NCBI RefSeq assembly: GCF_004348115.1
Contig: NZ_QPFB01000001.1
Span: forward strand, 1,308,009 to 1,372,008
Direction of reading: 5' to 3'
Origin: Stenotrophomonas sp. ATCM1_4
Lineage (GTDB): Bacteria; Pseudomonadota; Gammaproteobacteria; Xanthomonadales; Xanthomonadaceae
DNA: 64,000 bases
A program made the position numbers and the translations under genes. The notes under the pieces are model-generated. The model saw nothing but the letters and a program-made list of their open reading frames with translations. It was not told where the DNA came from and did no database searches. Shown piece by piece: positions 1 through 7,722 of the stretch. Every line of letters begins with the position of its first letter. Positions within the stretch are counted from its first letter, which is position 1.

Positions 1-506
1 CCGATCCGCGCGCCGCCCAGGCAGCATACTCCGAACGCCAGCCAGACATGGGCGCCGATGACGATGTCCTCGACCGGGTTGATGCGCTGGCCGGTGTGGA
101 TATCGAAGATGGGGTGGGCATCGTCACCGCGCAGCTGTACTTCCGAGGCCAGCATGCAGTCGTCCCCCACCGTCACCCGGCCGCCTTCGCTGGTGGCGAT
201 GAAGGTCCGCGCCGTGGTGGTTACCCCGGCACCGATGGTGATGACGCAATCCTCACCGAGGCGGATGAGCGCGGACAAGCTGCCGGCGGGGCCGGCGGCG
301 CCGATCCGGCAGTGTGCATTGGAGCCGTGGAACTCGACGGCGGTGTTCACCAGGCGCGCACGCGGGTCGATTTCCAGCGTGCAGTTGTGGCCTTTGAACA
401 CGGTGGTCAGGCTGTTCAGCCCGACCGGCGCGATGACGCGGTTGCCACGTTCATCGCGCAGCTCACTGCGTTCGGGCGCGGCGAGTGTTGCTTGCCTGGA
501 ATCCAT
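1..506 (-). CDS. Sugar O-acyltransferase, left-handed beta-helix type (partial)
   Basis: An open frame of 168 codons starts at the ATG at 506 and is cut by the left edge of the window. The product has the repeating short turns of the hexapeptide-repeat (left-handed beta-helix) acyltransferases, for example IRLGEDCVITIGAG and RVTVGDDCM. These are followed by RGDDAHPIFD, whose His fits the catalytic His of this family, and by IVIGAHVWLAFG, the usual coil after it. Such enzymes move an acetyl group from acetyl-CoA to a sugar hydroxyl or amine. It lies 5 bp before the fleQ stop codon on the same strand. In Xanthomonas, sugar-modifying genes near the flagellar regulators serve flagellin glycosylation, so a role in the flagellin glycan is a reasonable inference, but the substrate cannot be read from the sequence. 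Confidence 0.75.
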   Translation of the reverse strand, partial: MDSRQATLAAPERSELRDERGNRVIAPVGLNSLTTVFKGHNCTLEIDPRARLVNTAVEFHGSNAHCRIGAAGPAGSLSALIRLGEDCVITIGAGVTTTARTFIATSEGGRVTVGDDCMLASEVQLRGDDAHPIFDIHTGQRINPVEDIVIGAHVWLAFGVCCLGGARI

Positions 507-511
507 CACGA

Positions 512-1969
512 TCAGTCTGCTACCTGTTCCCGCTCGATCCCGTACTTGCGCAGCTTCTCCACCAGGGTGGTGCGGCGCAGGCCCAGCAGTTGGGCGGCAT
601 GGGCGACCACGCCCTGGGTGCGTTCCAGCGCCTCGTTGATCAGGGTCAGCTCGATGCCGGTCATGTGGTCGCGCAGGTCCAGCCCCTCGCTGGGCAGGCT
701 GGCCGGCTTGAACGCCGCCGCCTTGGCCTGCGTGGCGGTCGGCGCACGGGCTGCCGCCAGCACCGCCTGTACCGCCGGCTCATCGACCGGGTTGGCCGAG
801 GCCGCCATGTTGCCGTCGCCGCGGTAGCGGCTGGGCAGGTCCTGCACGCGCACCAGCCCGCCCGGGTGCAGGACGGCCAGGCGCTCGACCAGGTTGGTCA
901 GTTCGCGCACGTTGCCCGGCCAGGGATAACCGGCCAGCGCCAGCAGGGCCTCGTCGGCGAAGCGGACTTCGCCGCGGCCGGTGCGGGCCAGCTGGGCCGC
1001 GATGGTCTGCACCAGTGCCGGGATGTCGGCGGTACGCTCGCGCAACGCGGGCACGTCGATCGGGAACACGTTCAGGCGGTAGAACAGGTCCTCGCGGAAC
1101 TTGCCTTCGTTGATGCGCGTTTCCAGGTCACGGTGGGTCGCGGCGATCACCCGCACATTGCAGCGGATGGTCTGGTTGCCACCGACACGCTCGAAGCTGC
1201 GCTCCTGAAGCACGCGCAGCAGCTTGACTTGCATCGGCAGGCTCATGTCGCCGATCTCGTCCAGCAGCAGGGTGCCACCCTCGGCCATCTCGAAGCGGCC
1301 CTTGCGCGCGGTCAGCGCACCGGTGAAGGCGCCTTTCTCATGGCCGAACAGCTCGCTTTCGAGCAGGTCCGGCGGGATCGCGCCGCAGTTGATCGCCACG
1401 AACGGCCCATCACGGCGCGGTGAGCGCTGGTGGATGGAGCGCGAGACCACTTCCTTGCCGGTACCCGATTCGCCCAGCACCAACACGGTGGTGTCGAAGT
1501 TGGCGACCTGCTCGATCAGCTGGCGCAGCTCGGTCACGGCCGGGCTGGTGCCGGTCGGGCCGTTGTCGTCGATGGCGCTGGACTGGTGCTCGGTGTCCAG
1601 CCGCTTGAGGCTGGCACGGCGCAGCAGGGCTTCCACCTGCGCCAGGCGCATCGGCTGCTCCAGCGGCCAGACATTGGCTTCGTGCAGGCCGTAGTGGCGC
1701 GAGAACGCCAGCGGGTCACCTTCGCCCAGCAGGACCGGCGGCGGCAGCGGCGCGGCGGCCAGCCAGTTGAAGAAGCCGGCGGCCAGATCGGCGTCTTCCA
1801 GCGTGCCGACCACCACGGCCATCCAGTCATTGCTGCGGTGGCGGCTGGTGTCGATGTCCTGCGCGTCGCTGACCCAGCGCGGGGTGAAGTCCATGAACTC
1901 CAGCAGGGACAGGGTCCGCTCGGCGCGAACCGCGTCGGCATCGATGACGAGGATGCGTGACTCACTCAT
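512..1969 (-). CDS. fleQ: Sigma-54-dependent flagellar master regulator FleQ
   Basis: The product (485 aa) is the enhancer-binding activator of the flagellar hierarchy, working with RpoN. Residues 1-125 form a FleQ-type receiver-like domain. The AAA+ domain shows the Walker A motif GESGTGKE (166-173), the sigma-54 contact motif GAFTGA (213-218) and Walker [13 protein letters not shown] Fis-type helix-turn-helix ([22 protein letters not shown]) closes the protein. FleQ of Pseudomonas is of similar length and binds c-di-GMP, which fits the many c-di-GMP genes here. The ATG at 1969 is chosen because it overlaps the upstream receiver gene by 8 bp (ATGAGTGA). A longer in-frame extension would lie wholly inside that gene. 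Targets are likely the TGGCACG-type promoters listed below. Confidence 0.95.
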   Translation of the reverse strand: MSESRILVIDADAVRAERTLSLLEFMDFTPRWVSDAQDIDTSRHRSNDWMAVVVGTLEDADLAAGFFNWLAAAPLPPPVLLGEGDPLAFSRHYGLHEANVWPLEQPMRLAQVEALLRRASLKRLDTEHQSSAIDDNGPTGTSPAVTELRQLIEQVANFDTTVLVLGESGTGKEVVSRSIHQRSPRRDGPFVAINCGAIPPDLLESELFGHEKGAFTGALTARKGRFEMAEGGTLLLDEIGDMSLPMQVKLLRVLQERSFERVGGNQTIRCNVRVIAATHRDLETRINEGKFREDLFYRLNVFPIDVPALRERTADIPALVQTIAAQLARTGRGEVRFADEALLALAGYPWPGNVRELTNLVERLAVLHPGGLVRVQDLPSRYRGDGNMAASANPVDEPAVQAVLAAARAPTATQAKAAAFKPASLPSEGLDLRDHMTGIELTLINEALERTQGVVAHAAQLLGLRRTTLVEKLRKYGIEREQVAD

Positions 1970-2342
1970 CGCCTTGCTCCTTGAGGGCCTCCAGGATCGG
2001 CATGACTTCCTGGATGTAAGAGAGTTTGCTGACGAAGTTGTCGGCGCCGGCGCGCAGGGCGTGCTCGCGGTGCTCGGAATCGTCGAAGTGGCTGGCGATG
2101 ACGATGTACGGCGCGTCATCCTGGGTCTTGATCAGGCGCGTGGCCTGCAGCCCGCCCATCTCCGGCATGGCCAGGTCCATCAGTACCACGCGCGGGCGCA
2201 GCGTCTCGGAGCGTTCGATGGCCTGCAGGCCGTTGGCGGCGCTGCCGATCACTTCCAGCCATTCGATGCGGCGGAAGTGGCGCATGGCGGCGTTGATGAA
2301 GCCTTCGTGGTCATCAACCAGCAGTACGGTGAGCTTGCTCAT
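1962..2342 (-). CDS. Stand-alone receiver-domain response regulator
   Basis: The product (126 aa) is a single CheY-like receiver without an output domain. The acidic pair is VDDHE near residue 10, the phospho-acceptor is Asp56 in VVLMDLAMP and the conserved Lys is K106 in FVSKLSY, so it should be phosphorylatable. It is the middle gene of an rpoN-receiver-fleQ set on one strand: 13 bp after the rpoN stop codon, and overlapping fleQ by 8 bp. Translation is therefore probably coupled to fleQ. The N-terminal half resembles NarL-family receivers (DDHEGF...GLQAIE) more than CheY. Its kinase is not visible, and no kinase lies next to it. A role in modulating FleQ or the motor is inference from position. 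Confidence 0.85.
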   Translation of the reverse strand: MSKLTVLLVDDHEGFINAAMRHFRRIEWLEVIGSAANGLQAIERSETLRPRVVLMDLAMPEMGGLQATRLIKTQDDAPYIVIASHFDDSEHREHALRAGADNFVSKLSYIQEVMPILEALKEQGDE

Positions 2343-2355
2343 GGAATTCCTTTGT

Positions 2356-3765
2356 TCAGCCCGCGCGGGCCAGCAGCGGCTTGGTGCCCTGGCGGCGGCG
2401 ATCGCGTGCCGGGGCGATGTCGAGTTGTTCGCGATATTTTGCGACGGTACGACGTGCGATGTTTACCCCCTGGCGCGAGAGCAGGCCCGCGATGGCCTCG
2501 TCGGCCAGCGGCCGGCCGGCCGGCTCGGCGTCGATCAGGCGCTTGACCATGGCCTTGACCGCCTGCCCGGAGACGCTGGCGCCCTCCAGGCGGACGGCGA
2601 AGAAATGCTTCAGTTCGAAGGTGCCGCGCGGCGTCTGCAGGTACTTGCCGGAAGTGATGCGCGAGACTGTGGACTCGTGCATGCCGATGCTGTCGGCCAC
2701 TTCCTTCAGGGTCAGTGGCGCCATTGCCTCATCGCCCTGGACCAGGAACGCGGCCTGGCGCTCGACGATCACCCGGGCGGTGCGGATCAGGGTGTCGTAG
2801 CGCATGGACAGGCCGCGGGTCAGCCAGCGGGCTTCCTGCAGCATGTCGCGCAAGGGCTGCGCGGCCTCGCTGCCGTTGTCGGCCAGGGCGCGTTCGTAGC
2901 CGGCGTTGATGGCGATGCGCGGGGTGGTGGCGGGGTTCAGCGCGACGCGCCATTGCCCGTCCGCGTGCCAGGCCACCACGTCGGGGAGGATGGCCTCGTC
3001 CTGCTGCGGCTGCAGGCTGTCCCCCGGCCGCGGTTGCAGCGACAGGATCAGCCGGAACGCCTCGAGGACGTCGTCCTGCTCGGCATCGAGTGCAACGGCC
3101 AGGGCGGCGTAGTCATGGTTGGCCAGCAGTTGCAGGTCGGCATCGAGCAGGCGCGCGGCCAGGTGGCGCGCCGGCACCACGCCGGGCAGCGCTGCCAACT
3201 GTGCCAGCAGGCACTCGCGCAGGTCGGTCGCCGCCATGCCGGCCGGCTCGCCGTGCAGCAGGCGCTGGCGCACGGCTTCCACGTCGCTGGCGGTGCGGTC
3301 CAGGCGCGCACTGGCCAGGCGGGTCAGCTCGGCCAGGGCGCCCTGCAGGTAGCCGGCGTCATCGCAGTGCTCCAGCCAGAAGCTGGCGATGGCCAGGTCG
3401 GATGCGTCCAGCTCCAGGGCCAGTGCATTGAGCACGCGCAGCTGCGGGTCGGTGGACTCGCCGGCGGCGATGCGCGCCATGCGGTCATCCTCACCGTCAT
3501 TCCAGCCGCCGCCGGCCACGTCCCACATCGAGCTCTCCGGCAGTTCGTCGAACGCGGCCGTTTCCACCTGCGCGTCGTTGCCATTGGCCGTGGCCGGGCT
3601 CTCTTCCTGCTCGTCCTGCAGCTCCAGCAACGGATTGCTTTCCAGCGCCTGGCGGACTTCCAGCTCCAGCTGCATGCCATTGAGCTGCAACAGGCGGATC
3701 GACTGCAGCAGGGCAGGCGTGAGGTGGAGCTGCTGGCCCAACTGGGCAGAGAGTGTGGCTTTCAT
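2356..3765 (-). CDS. rpoN: RNA polymerase sigma-54 factor (RpoN, flagellar copy)
   Basis: The product (469 aa) is a complete sigma-54 factor. The N-terminal activator-interacting region is Gln- and Leu-rich (QLGQQLHLTPALLQSIRLLQ). An acidic region II follows, then a core-binding domain, a helix-turn-helix (ADSIGMHESTVSRI...GKYLQTPRG) and the RpoN box ARRTVAKYR near residue 437. The start ATG at 3765 gives the typical MKATLSAQLGQQLHLTP N-terminus; the upstream in-frame extension is not conserved-looking. Xanthomonads usually carry two rpoN genes, and the one beside fleQ (rpoN2) serves motility. This gene fits that copy, which predicts a second rpoN elsewhere in the genome. The four sigma-54 promoter matches in this window are its likely targets. 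Confidence 0.95.
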   Translation of the reverse strand: MKATLSAQLGQQLHLTPALLQSIRLLQLNGMQLELEVRQALESNPLLELQDEQEESPATANGNDAQVETAAFDELPESSMWDVAGGGWNDGEDDRMARIAAGESTDPQLRVLNALALELDASDLAIASFWLEHCDDAGYLQGALAELTRLASARLDRTASDVEAVRQRLLHGEPAGMAATDLRECLLAQLAALPGVVPARHLAARLLDADLQLLANHDYAALAVALDAEQDDVLEAFRLILSLQPRPGDSLQPQQDEAILPDVVAWHADGQWRVALNPATTPRIAINAGYERALADNGSEAAQPLRDMLQEARWLTRGLSMRYDTLIRTARVIVERQAAFLVQGDEAMAPLTLKEVADSIGMHESTVSRITSGKYLQTPRGTFELKHFFAVRLEGASVSGQAVKAMVKRLIDAEPAGRPLADEAIAGLLSRQGVNIARRTVAKYREQLDIAPARDRRRQGTKPLLARAG

Positions 3766-4028
3766 GCGATTCCCCGGCGGCGCTGTGTGAAGGCCGCGTT
3801 GTGGAACGCATCTTGCGTGGCGGAGTGCCGACGCTGAAATCAGGGAGGCCCTGAGGGCTGTCCTGATTAACCCCACTTTGCGTAGGGGGAAACCTTACAA
3901 ATCGTCATTTTTCTGGCGCGACGAGCCGCGGAATTCCAGATAGGTCATTGATTCTTATCGAAGTGCCAGTAAGTGGCGACGGAAATTCGAATCTGTGACA
4001 ACGAACATGCTCGGTCAGTGACCTGACG

Positions 4029-4661
4029 TCAGCCAAGATCCTTCTCGTGCCGCACGGCGAACAGCAACAGGTCATTCGCGCGCCGGCAGCCCAGCGCTTC
4101 CATCATGCGGGCGCGGTGGGTTTCCACCGTCTTGACGCTGATGCCCAGCTCGGCGGCGATCTCCTTGGTGGTCTGGGCACTGCCCAGCCGACGCAGGATC
4201 TGCTTCTGCCGTGGCGAGAGCGCGGCGATGCCCGTGGGCCGCTCGCGGTTGATCAGCGGGGCCAGCATCTTGGCCGAGATGTGCGGGCTCAGGAACACCT
4301 GTCCGGCGTGCGCGGCGCGCAGTGCCAGCTCCAGTTCGGCCGGAGCGGCGTCCTTGACCACGAAGCCGACCGCACCGCGGTCCAGGGCGTCGCGGACGTG
4401 GCCGGCATCGTCGTGCATGGACATCATCACCACCCGCGCCTGCGGCTGGCGGGCACGGATGTCACTGAGGGCTTCCAGACCGGTACGGCCCGGCAGCGAC
4501 AGGTCCATCAGGATCAGGTCGGGAACGTGCAGCAGGGCGAGGTCCAGGGCCTGCGCGGCGTCGCTGGCTTCGGCGACCACCTGCACGCCTTCGAAGCTCT
4601 GCAGCAGCCTGTTCAGTCCCGCCCGGACCAGGGTGTGGTCATCGACAATGAGAACGCGCAC
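4029..4661 (-). CDS. NarL/LuxR-family response regulator
   Basis: The product (210 aa) has a receiver domain (VDDHT, phospho-acceptor Asp53 in LILMDLSLP, Lys in FVVKDAAP) and a C-terminal LuxR-type helix-turn-helix (LSPRQKQILRRLGSAQTTKEIAAELGI... SVKTVETHRARMMEALG). It is a transcription factor expected to be activated by phosphorylation. It stands alone between rpoN and the pilZ-fliT-fliS group, with a 263 bp gap on the rpoN side. NarL-type regulators normally partner HisKA_3 kinases. The only such kinase in this window is at 27075-28307, so that pairing is possible but unproven. Confidence 0.85.
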   Translation of the reverse strand: MRVLIVDDHTLVRAGLNRLLQSFEGVQVVAEASDAAQALDLALLHVPDLILMDLSLPGRTGLEALSDIRARQPQARVVMMSMHDDAGHVRDALDRGAVGFVVKDAAPAELELALRAAHAGQVFLSPHISAKMLAPLINRERPTGIAALSPRQKQILRRLGSAQTTKEIAAELGISVKTVETHRARMMEALGCRRANDLLLFAVRHEKDLG

Positions 4662-4739
4662 GTGGAACGGTCTTCCCCCTAGAAGTCCCCCACCTTAGCC
4701 GAGCGCGACGTGTGACGCCAGTCAACTAAAGGAGGGCAA

Positions 4740-5306
4740 TCAACGATTGCGGCGGCTGTCGGCGATCTGCCGCCGATGCAGGCGGAACAGGTGCCGTTCG
4801 ACCGCTGCGTTCAGGTTGTCGCCCAGGCCGGTGAAGCCCAGCCACAACCGGCTGCCGCCCTCAAGGGGGGCCTCGGCCAGCACGGTGGCGGGCAGTTCGA
4901 TGTGGTCGGGCAGCCAGTCGGCCGGCTGCAGCTGGATCACCCCGGCGCTGCCGGGTGCCAGTGCGGTGGTTTGCTCGAGATCCAGGCGCAGGCCATGCCG
5001 TGACCAGTGCACCGCTCGGACTGGCAGGGCCGGGTTGGCCTGCTGCAGCAGGCGGCCGAGCAGGACCAGGGCCAGGTCCATGCGGGCCTCCAGGCGCTGC
5101 AGCTGCGCGCTGGTGTCGCTGCGCTCGTCGCCGTCGTCGCTGCTGCGCGAATCCTCGACCAGCGCGACGCTGCGTAGCAGCATCTCCGAGGTGCCCGGAC
5201 GGGCGACGCGTGCTCCGGCCGTGAACTGCACCGGCACGACGACATCGCAGCTGAGCGTATCGTCGAACAGGGTGCCTTCGGCAGCGGCGGCGCCGTCGTG
5301 GCTCAT
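4740..5306 (-). CDS. Atypical PilZ-domain protein in the flagellar operon
   Basis: The product (188 aa) has a PilZ-like beta-barrel pattern split by a long helical segment (QLQRLEARMDLALVLLGRLLQQ, about residues 68-90). The second c-di-GMP motif appears only in reduced form as HWSRHGLRLDL, and no RxxxR motif precedes it, so it probably does not bind c-di-GMP in the usual way. Atypical PilZ proteins with an inserted heptad-repeat helix that oligomerise are known in Xanthomonas, and this layout fits that class. The gene overlaps fliT by 4 bp (ATGA) and is last in the fliS-fliT-pilZ unit, so it is probably made with the export chaperones. Its exact role is unknown to me. Confidence 0.7.
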   Translation of the reverse strand: MSHDGAAAAEGTLFDDTLSCDVVVPVQFTAGARVARPGTSEMLLRSVALVEDSRSSDDGDERSDTSAQLQRLEARMDLALVLLGRLLQQANPALPVRAVHWSRHGLRLDLEQTTALAPGSAGVIQLQPADWLPDHIELPATVLAEAPLEGGSRLWLGFTGLGDNLNAAVERHLFRLHRRQIADSRRNR

Positions 5307-5614
5307 GCCAGCGTACCGGCCTGCAGGTAGGCGTTCGCCGCGCGGGTGGATTGCCGCTCGGCACGCAGGTACTGGGCCGCTTCATCGCGTAGCTGGCGCA
5401 TGCGCGTGGTCAGCGAGAGCTGCTGTTCGAGCAGGTTCTGCAGCGCCTGCGGAGCACTGTGGGCGCCATGGGCATGGAGGTAGTCGCGCACGCGCTGGTC
5501 GTGTTCGCCGACGATGCGCTCGGTGGTGGCATGGTCCTCGGCCGCGATCGCGTTCTTGATCAGGTCCAGGTCCACGTGCAGCGCCTGCAGCAGGGCGCTC
5601 GCGTCGTTGTTCAT
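5303..5614 (-). CDS. fliT: FliT-like flagellar export chaperone
   Basis: The product (103 aa) is a small, acidic, all-helical protein without a signal peptide or membrane segment. FliT is the export chaperone for the filament cap FliD and, in enterobacteria, also an anti-FlhDC factor. Sequence identity to FliT is not obvious from motifs. The call rests on size, helical heptad pattern (LLEQQLSLTTRMRQLRDEA) and position directly after fliS (4 bp gap) in a fliD-fliS-X order that normally ends in fliT. It overlaps the PilZ gene by 4 bp. Confidence 0.65.
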   Translation of the reverse strand: MNNDASALLQALHVDLDLIKNAIAAEDHATTERIVGEHDQRVRDYLHAHGAHSAPQALQNLLEQQLSLTTRMRQLRDEAAQYLRAERQSTRAANAYLQAGTLA

Positions 5615-5618
5615 GGCA

Positions 5619-6038
5619 TCAGGCTCCGGGTGCGGTGGGCAGGGTGCGCTGTTCCTGGGGAATGGCGTTCCATGCGCTCTCGATCTCGCCGATCAACGAC
5701 AGCGACTCCTGCAGCGGTACCGCGTCGTTGTTGAGGTTGGCTTCGGTCAGGCGCTGCATGACGTAGTCGTAAAGGGCCGACAGGTTGCCGGCGATCTCGC
5801 CGCCGGCTTCGTGGTCCAGCGAACCATTCAGGTGCCCGATGATCGCACAGGCTTCACCGATCGCCTTGCCTTTCAATGCCTGGTCGCCGTTGGCCAGGCA
5901 GGCTTCGGCGCGACGGATGCGCTCGCCCGCGCCTTCAAGCAGCAGGGCGACAAGGCGGTGCGGGTCCGCGTCGACGACGCGGCTGGTGACGCCGACCTTG
6001 CGGTACTGCTCGGCATAGTGGCGGTTGGCACCGTACAT
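5619..6038 (-). CDS. fliS: Flagellin export chaperone FliS
   Basis: The product (139 aa) is the cytoplasmic chaperone that keeps flagellin from polymerising before export. It shows the family hallmarks: N-terminal YGANRHYAEQYRKVGV, then PHRLVALLLEGAGERIRRAE (FliS usually has P..L...LY.GA...L..A), and C-terminal ESLSLIGEIESAWNAIPQ. The start ATG at 6038 is preceded by a strong ribosome-binding site (AAGGAG, 6 bases upstream). It lies 89 bp downstream of fliD and 4 bp upstream of the fliT-like gene. Confidence 0.92.
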   Translation of the reverse strand: MYGANRHYAEQYRKVGVTSRVVDADPHRLVALLLEGAGERIRRAEACLANGDQALKGKAIGEACAIIGHLNGSLDHEAGGEIAGNLSALYDYVMQRLTEANLNNDAVPLQESLSLIGEIESAWNAIPQEQRTLPTAPGA

Positions 6039-6127
6039 GGGGTTCTCCTTGGGGCTTCGTCATGGCCGGGCCGGCGCTGGCGAAAAGTGGTCGTATTGGT
6101 GTGCGTGGGGAAGGGGCTGCCGGCCGG

Positions 6128-7492
6128 TCAGCTCTTCTTGTTGAGCGCGCTGATCTGCTGGCTGAGGTAATCGCTGGTGCTCTGCATCTTCGCCACCACC
6201 GTGTCCATGGCGGTGAACTGGGCGGTATACCGCGCGGAGACCTTTTCCATCCGCGCATCCAGGTCGTCCAGGTCCTTCTCCAGCTTGCTGATCTGCTTGG
6301 TCAGCGAGTTGGTGCGCAGGGTCAGTGTGCCGTTGCTGCCCAGGTTGGTCTTGAGCATGGCGCTGAGGCTGGAGGTGAACGAGCCGTCGCTGCCCAGCAG
6401 CTTGCGGGCGGCGGAGGGGTCCTCGGCGACCTTGGCGTCGAACGTGGTGGTGCTGAAGGCCAGGGTGCCGTCCTTGTTGACGGTCACGCCCAGGGCCTTG
6501 AGGTCGAGCATGCTGCCGCTGGCTTCGCCGCGCAGCTGCTGCTGCAGGCCGCGTACCAGCGAGTCACCGGTCAGCGCGGAGGCCTTGTCGTTGGTGGCGT
6601 CGTAGGCGCTGCTGCTCTTGAGCAGGCCGACCGTGGTGTTGTAGGCGGCAACGAAGGCCTGGGTGTTGATCTTCAGGCCGGAGTTGTCCGCAGCCACCGT
6701 CAGCGTGCGCTTGGTGCCTTCCTCGGCCTTGTTCAGGGTGAGGGTGACGCCAGGCAGCAGGTCGGTGATGGTGTTGCTGCTGGACTCGCGCTCGAAGCCG
6801 TCCACCCGCACCAGTGCGTTGGCCGGTGCGATGTTCTCGGTCATGCCGCCGCTGGTGCCATCCCAGGTCAGCGCCGACAAGCCACCGTTGCCGCCGCTGG
6901 CGGTGACCGTCAGTGCGCCTTCGGTGCCGCCATTGACCGCATTCATCACCAGGTGCTGGCCGTCGTTGGCGGTGATGATGGTGGCGTTGACCCCCTTGCC
7001 GCCAGCGGCCTTGTTGATGGCGGCGGCGATCTGCGTCAGCGTGCTGCCCTCGGCGATGTCCACGTCCAGCGTCTCTTCGCCCCAGGCGAACGTCAGCTTT
7101 CCGTCGCCTACCTTGGCATCGGCGCCGAACGCGCCGGAGCTGAGCTTCTGGCTCTGCGCCAGCCGCACCACTTCGACCTCGTAGGTGCCGGCGGTGGCGC
7201 TGGTCTTGCCGTTGGAGTCGGTCACCACCGTGGCGCTGAAGCTGGTGGCGGTATCGCTGATGCTGGTCTTGTAGGCGCCGTTGGTGGCGCTCTTGGCCAT
7301 CGCTTCCAGCGCCGACTGCAGGCTGCTCAGCGAGTTCTTGATGTTGCCCAGCGCCGAGAGCTGGGTGGTCGCCTTCGTGCCCTGGTTGTTGATGCGGGTC
7401 TCGGCCGGCTTGCGTTCGGCAGCCACGAGCTGGGCGACGAGGGTCGGGATGTCCAGTCCGGAGCCGACGGCAGCGAGGGATGAGGAGGCCAT
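6128..7492 (-). CDS. fliD: Flagellar hook-associated protein 2, filament cap FliD
   Basis: The product (454 aa) caps the growing filament and inserts flagellin subunits. N-terminal SLAAVGSGLDIPTLVAQLVAAERKP and the C-terminal coiled coil (TKQISKLEKDLDDLDARMEKVSARYTAQFTAMDTVVAKM) are typical of FliD_N and FliD_C. The variable middle part is Thr/Ser/Gly-rich like the exposed cap domain. The ATG at 7492 follows AAGGAAACTAC and gives the standard MASSSLAAVG start. An in-frame extension to 7549 has no family support. Upstream lie both a sigma-28 and a sigma-54 promoter match, so it can be expressed before and after hook completion. Confidence 0.93.
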   Translation of the reverse strand: MASSSLAAVGSGLDIPTLVAQLVAAERKPAETRINNQGTKATTQLSALGNIKNSLSSLQSALEAMAKSATNGAYKTSISDTATSFSATVVTDSNGKTSATAGTYEVEVVRLAQSQKLSSGAFGADAKVGDGKLTFAWGEETLDVDIAEGSTLTQIAAAINKAAGGKGVNATIITANDGQHLVMNAVNGGTEGALTVTASGGNGGLSALTWDGTSGGMTENIAPANALVRVDGFERESSSNTITDLLPGVTLTLNKAEEGTKRTLTVAADNSGLKINTQAFVAAYNTTVGLLKSSSAYDATNDKASALTGDSLVRGLQQQLRGEASGSMLDLKALGVTVNKDGTLAFSTTTFDAKVAEDPSAARKLLGSDGSFTSSLSAMLKTNLGSNGTLTLRTNSLTKQISKLEKDLDDLDARMEKVSARYTAQFTAMDTVVAKMQSTSDYLSQQISALNKKS

Positions 7493-7539
7493 GTAGTTTC
7501 CTTGGTCGTGGCGTGCGGACGCCCGTACAGGCATCCTCG

Positions 7540-7567
7540 ATATCGGCACGCCCGTGCCGTTTCTTTA
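7540..7567 (-). promoter_or_regulatory. Sigma-28 (FliA) promoter of fliD
   Basis: Read on the minus strand: TAAA (7567-7564), a 16 bp spacer, then GCCGATAT (7547-7540). The consensus is TAAA-N15-GCCGATAA, so the spacer is one base long but both boxes are good. It lies 48 bp before the fliD start. Confidence 0.65.
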
Positions 7568-7597
7568 GGCGGGCGCGCGCAGGGCTCCCCGTGTGGA

Positions 7598-7613
7598 TGC
7601 AAGTGGCGTGCCG
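7598..7613 (-). promoter_or_regulatory. Sigma-54 promoter of fliD
   Basis: The minus strand reads CGGCACGCCACTTGCA, which fits TGGCACR-N4-TTGCW at all but the first base. It lies just upstream of the sigma-28 site of the same gene, between the fliC terminator and fliD. Confidence 0.7.
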
Positions 7614-7650
7614 TTGCCGCAGGCCGGCCCCCGGCGCCGCCAACGCACAA

Positions 7651-7672
7651 ACCCCCGCCTTGCGGCGGGGGT
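7651..7672 (-). terminator. Rho-independent terminator after fliC (first copy)
   Basis: A perfect 9 bp stem (ACCCCCGCC / GGCGGGGGT) has a 4-base loop. On the minus strand it is followed by TTTGTG. It lies 50 bp past the fliC stop codon. Confidence 0.75.
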
Positions 7673-7722
7673 CTGCGTTTGTTGCTGCCTCCAGGGCCGC
7701 CTTGCGGCGGCGCCGGCGGTGA

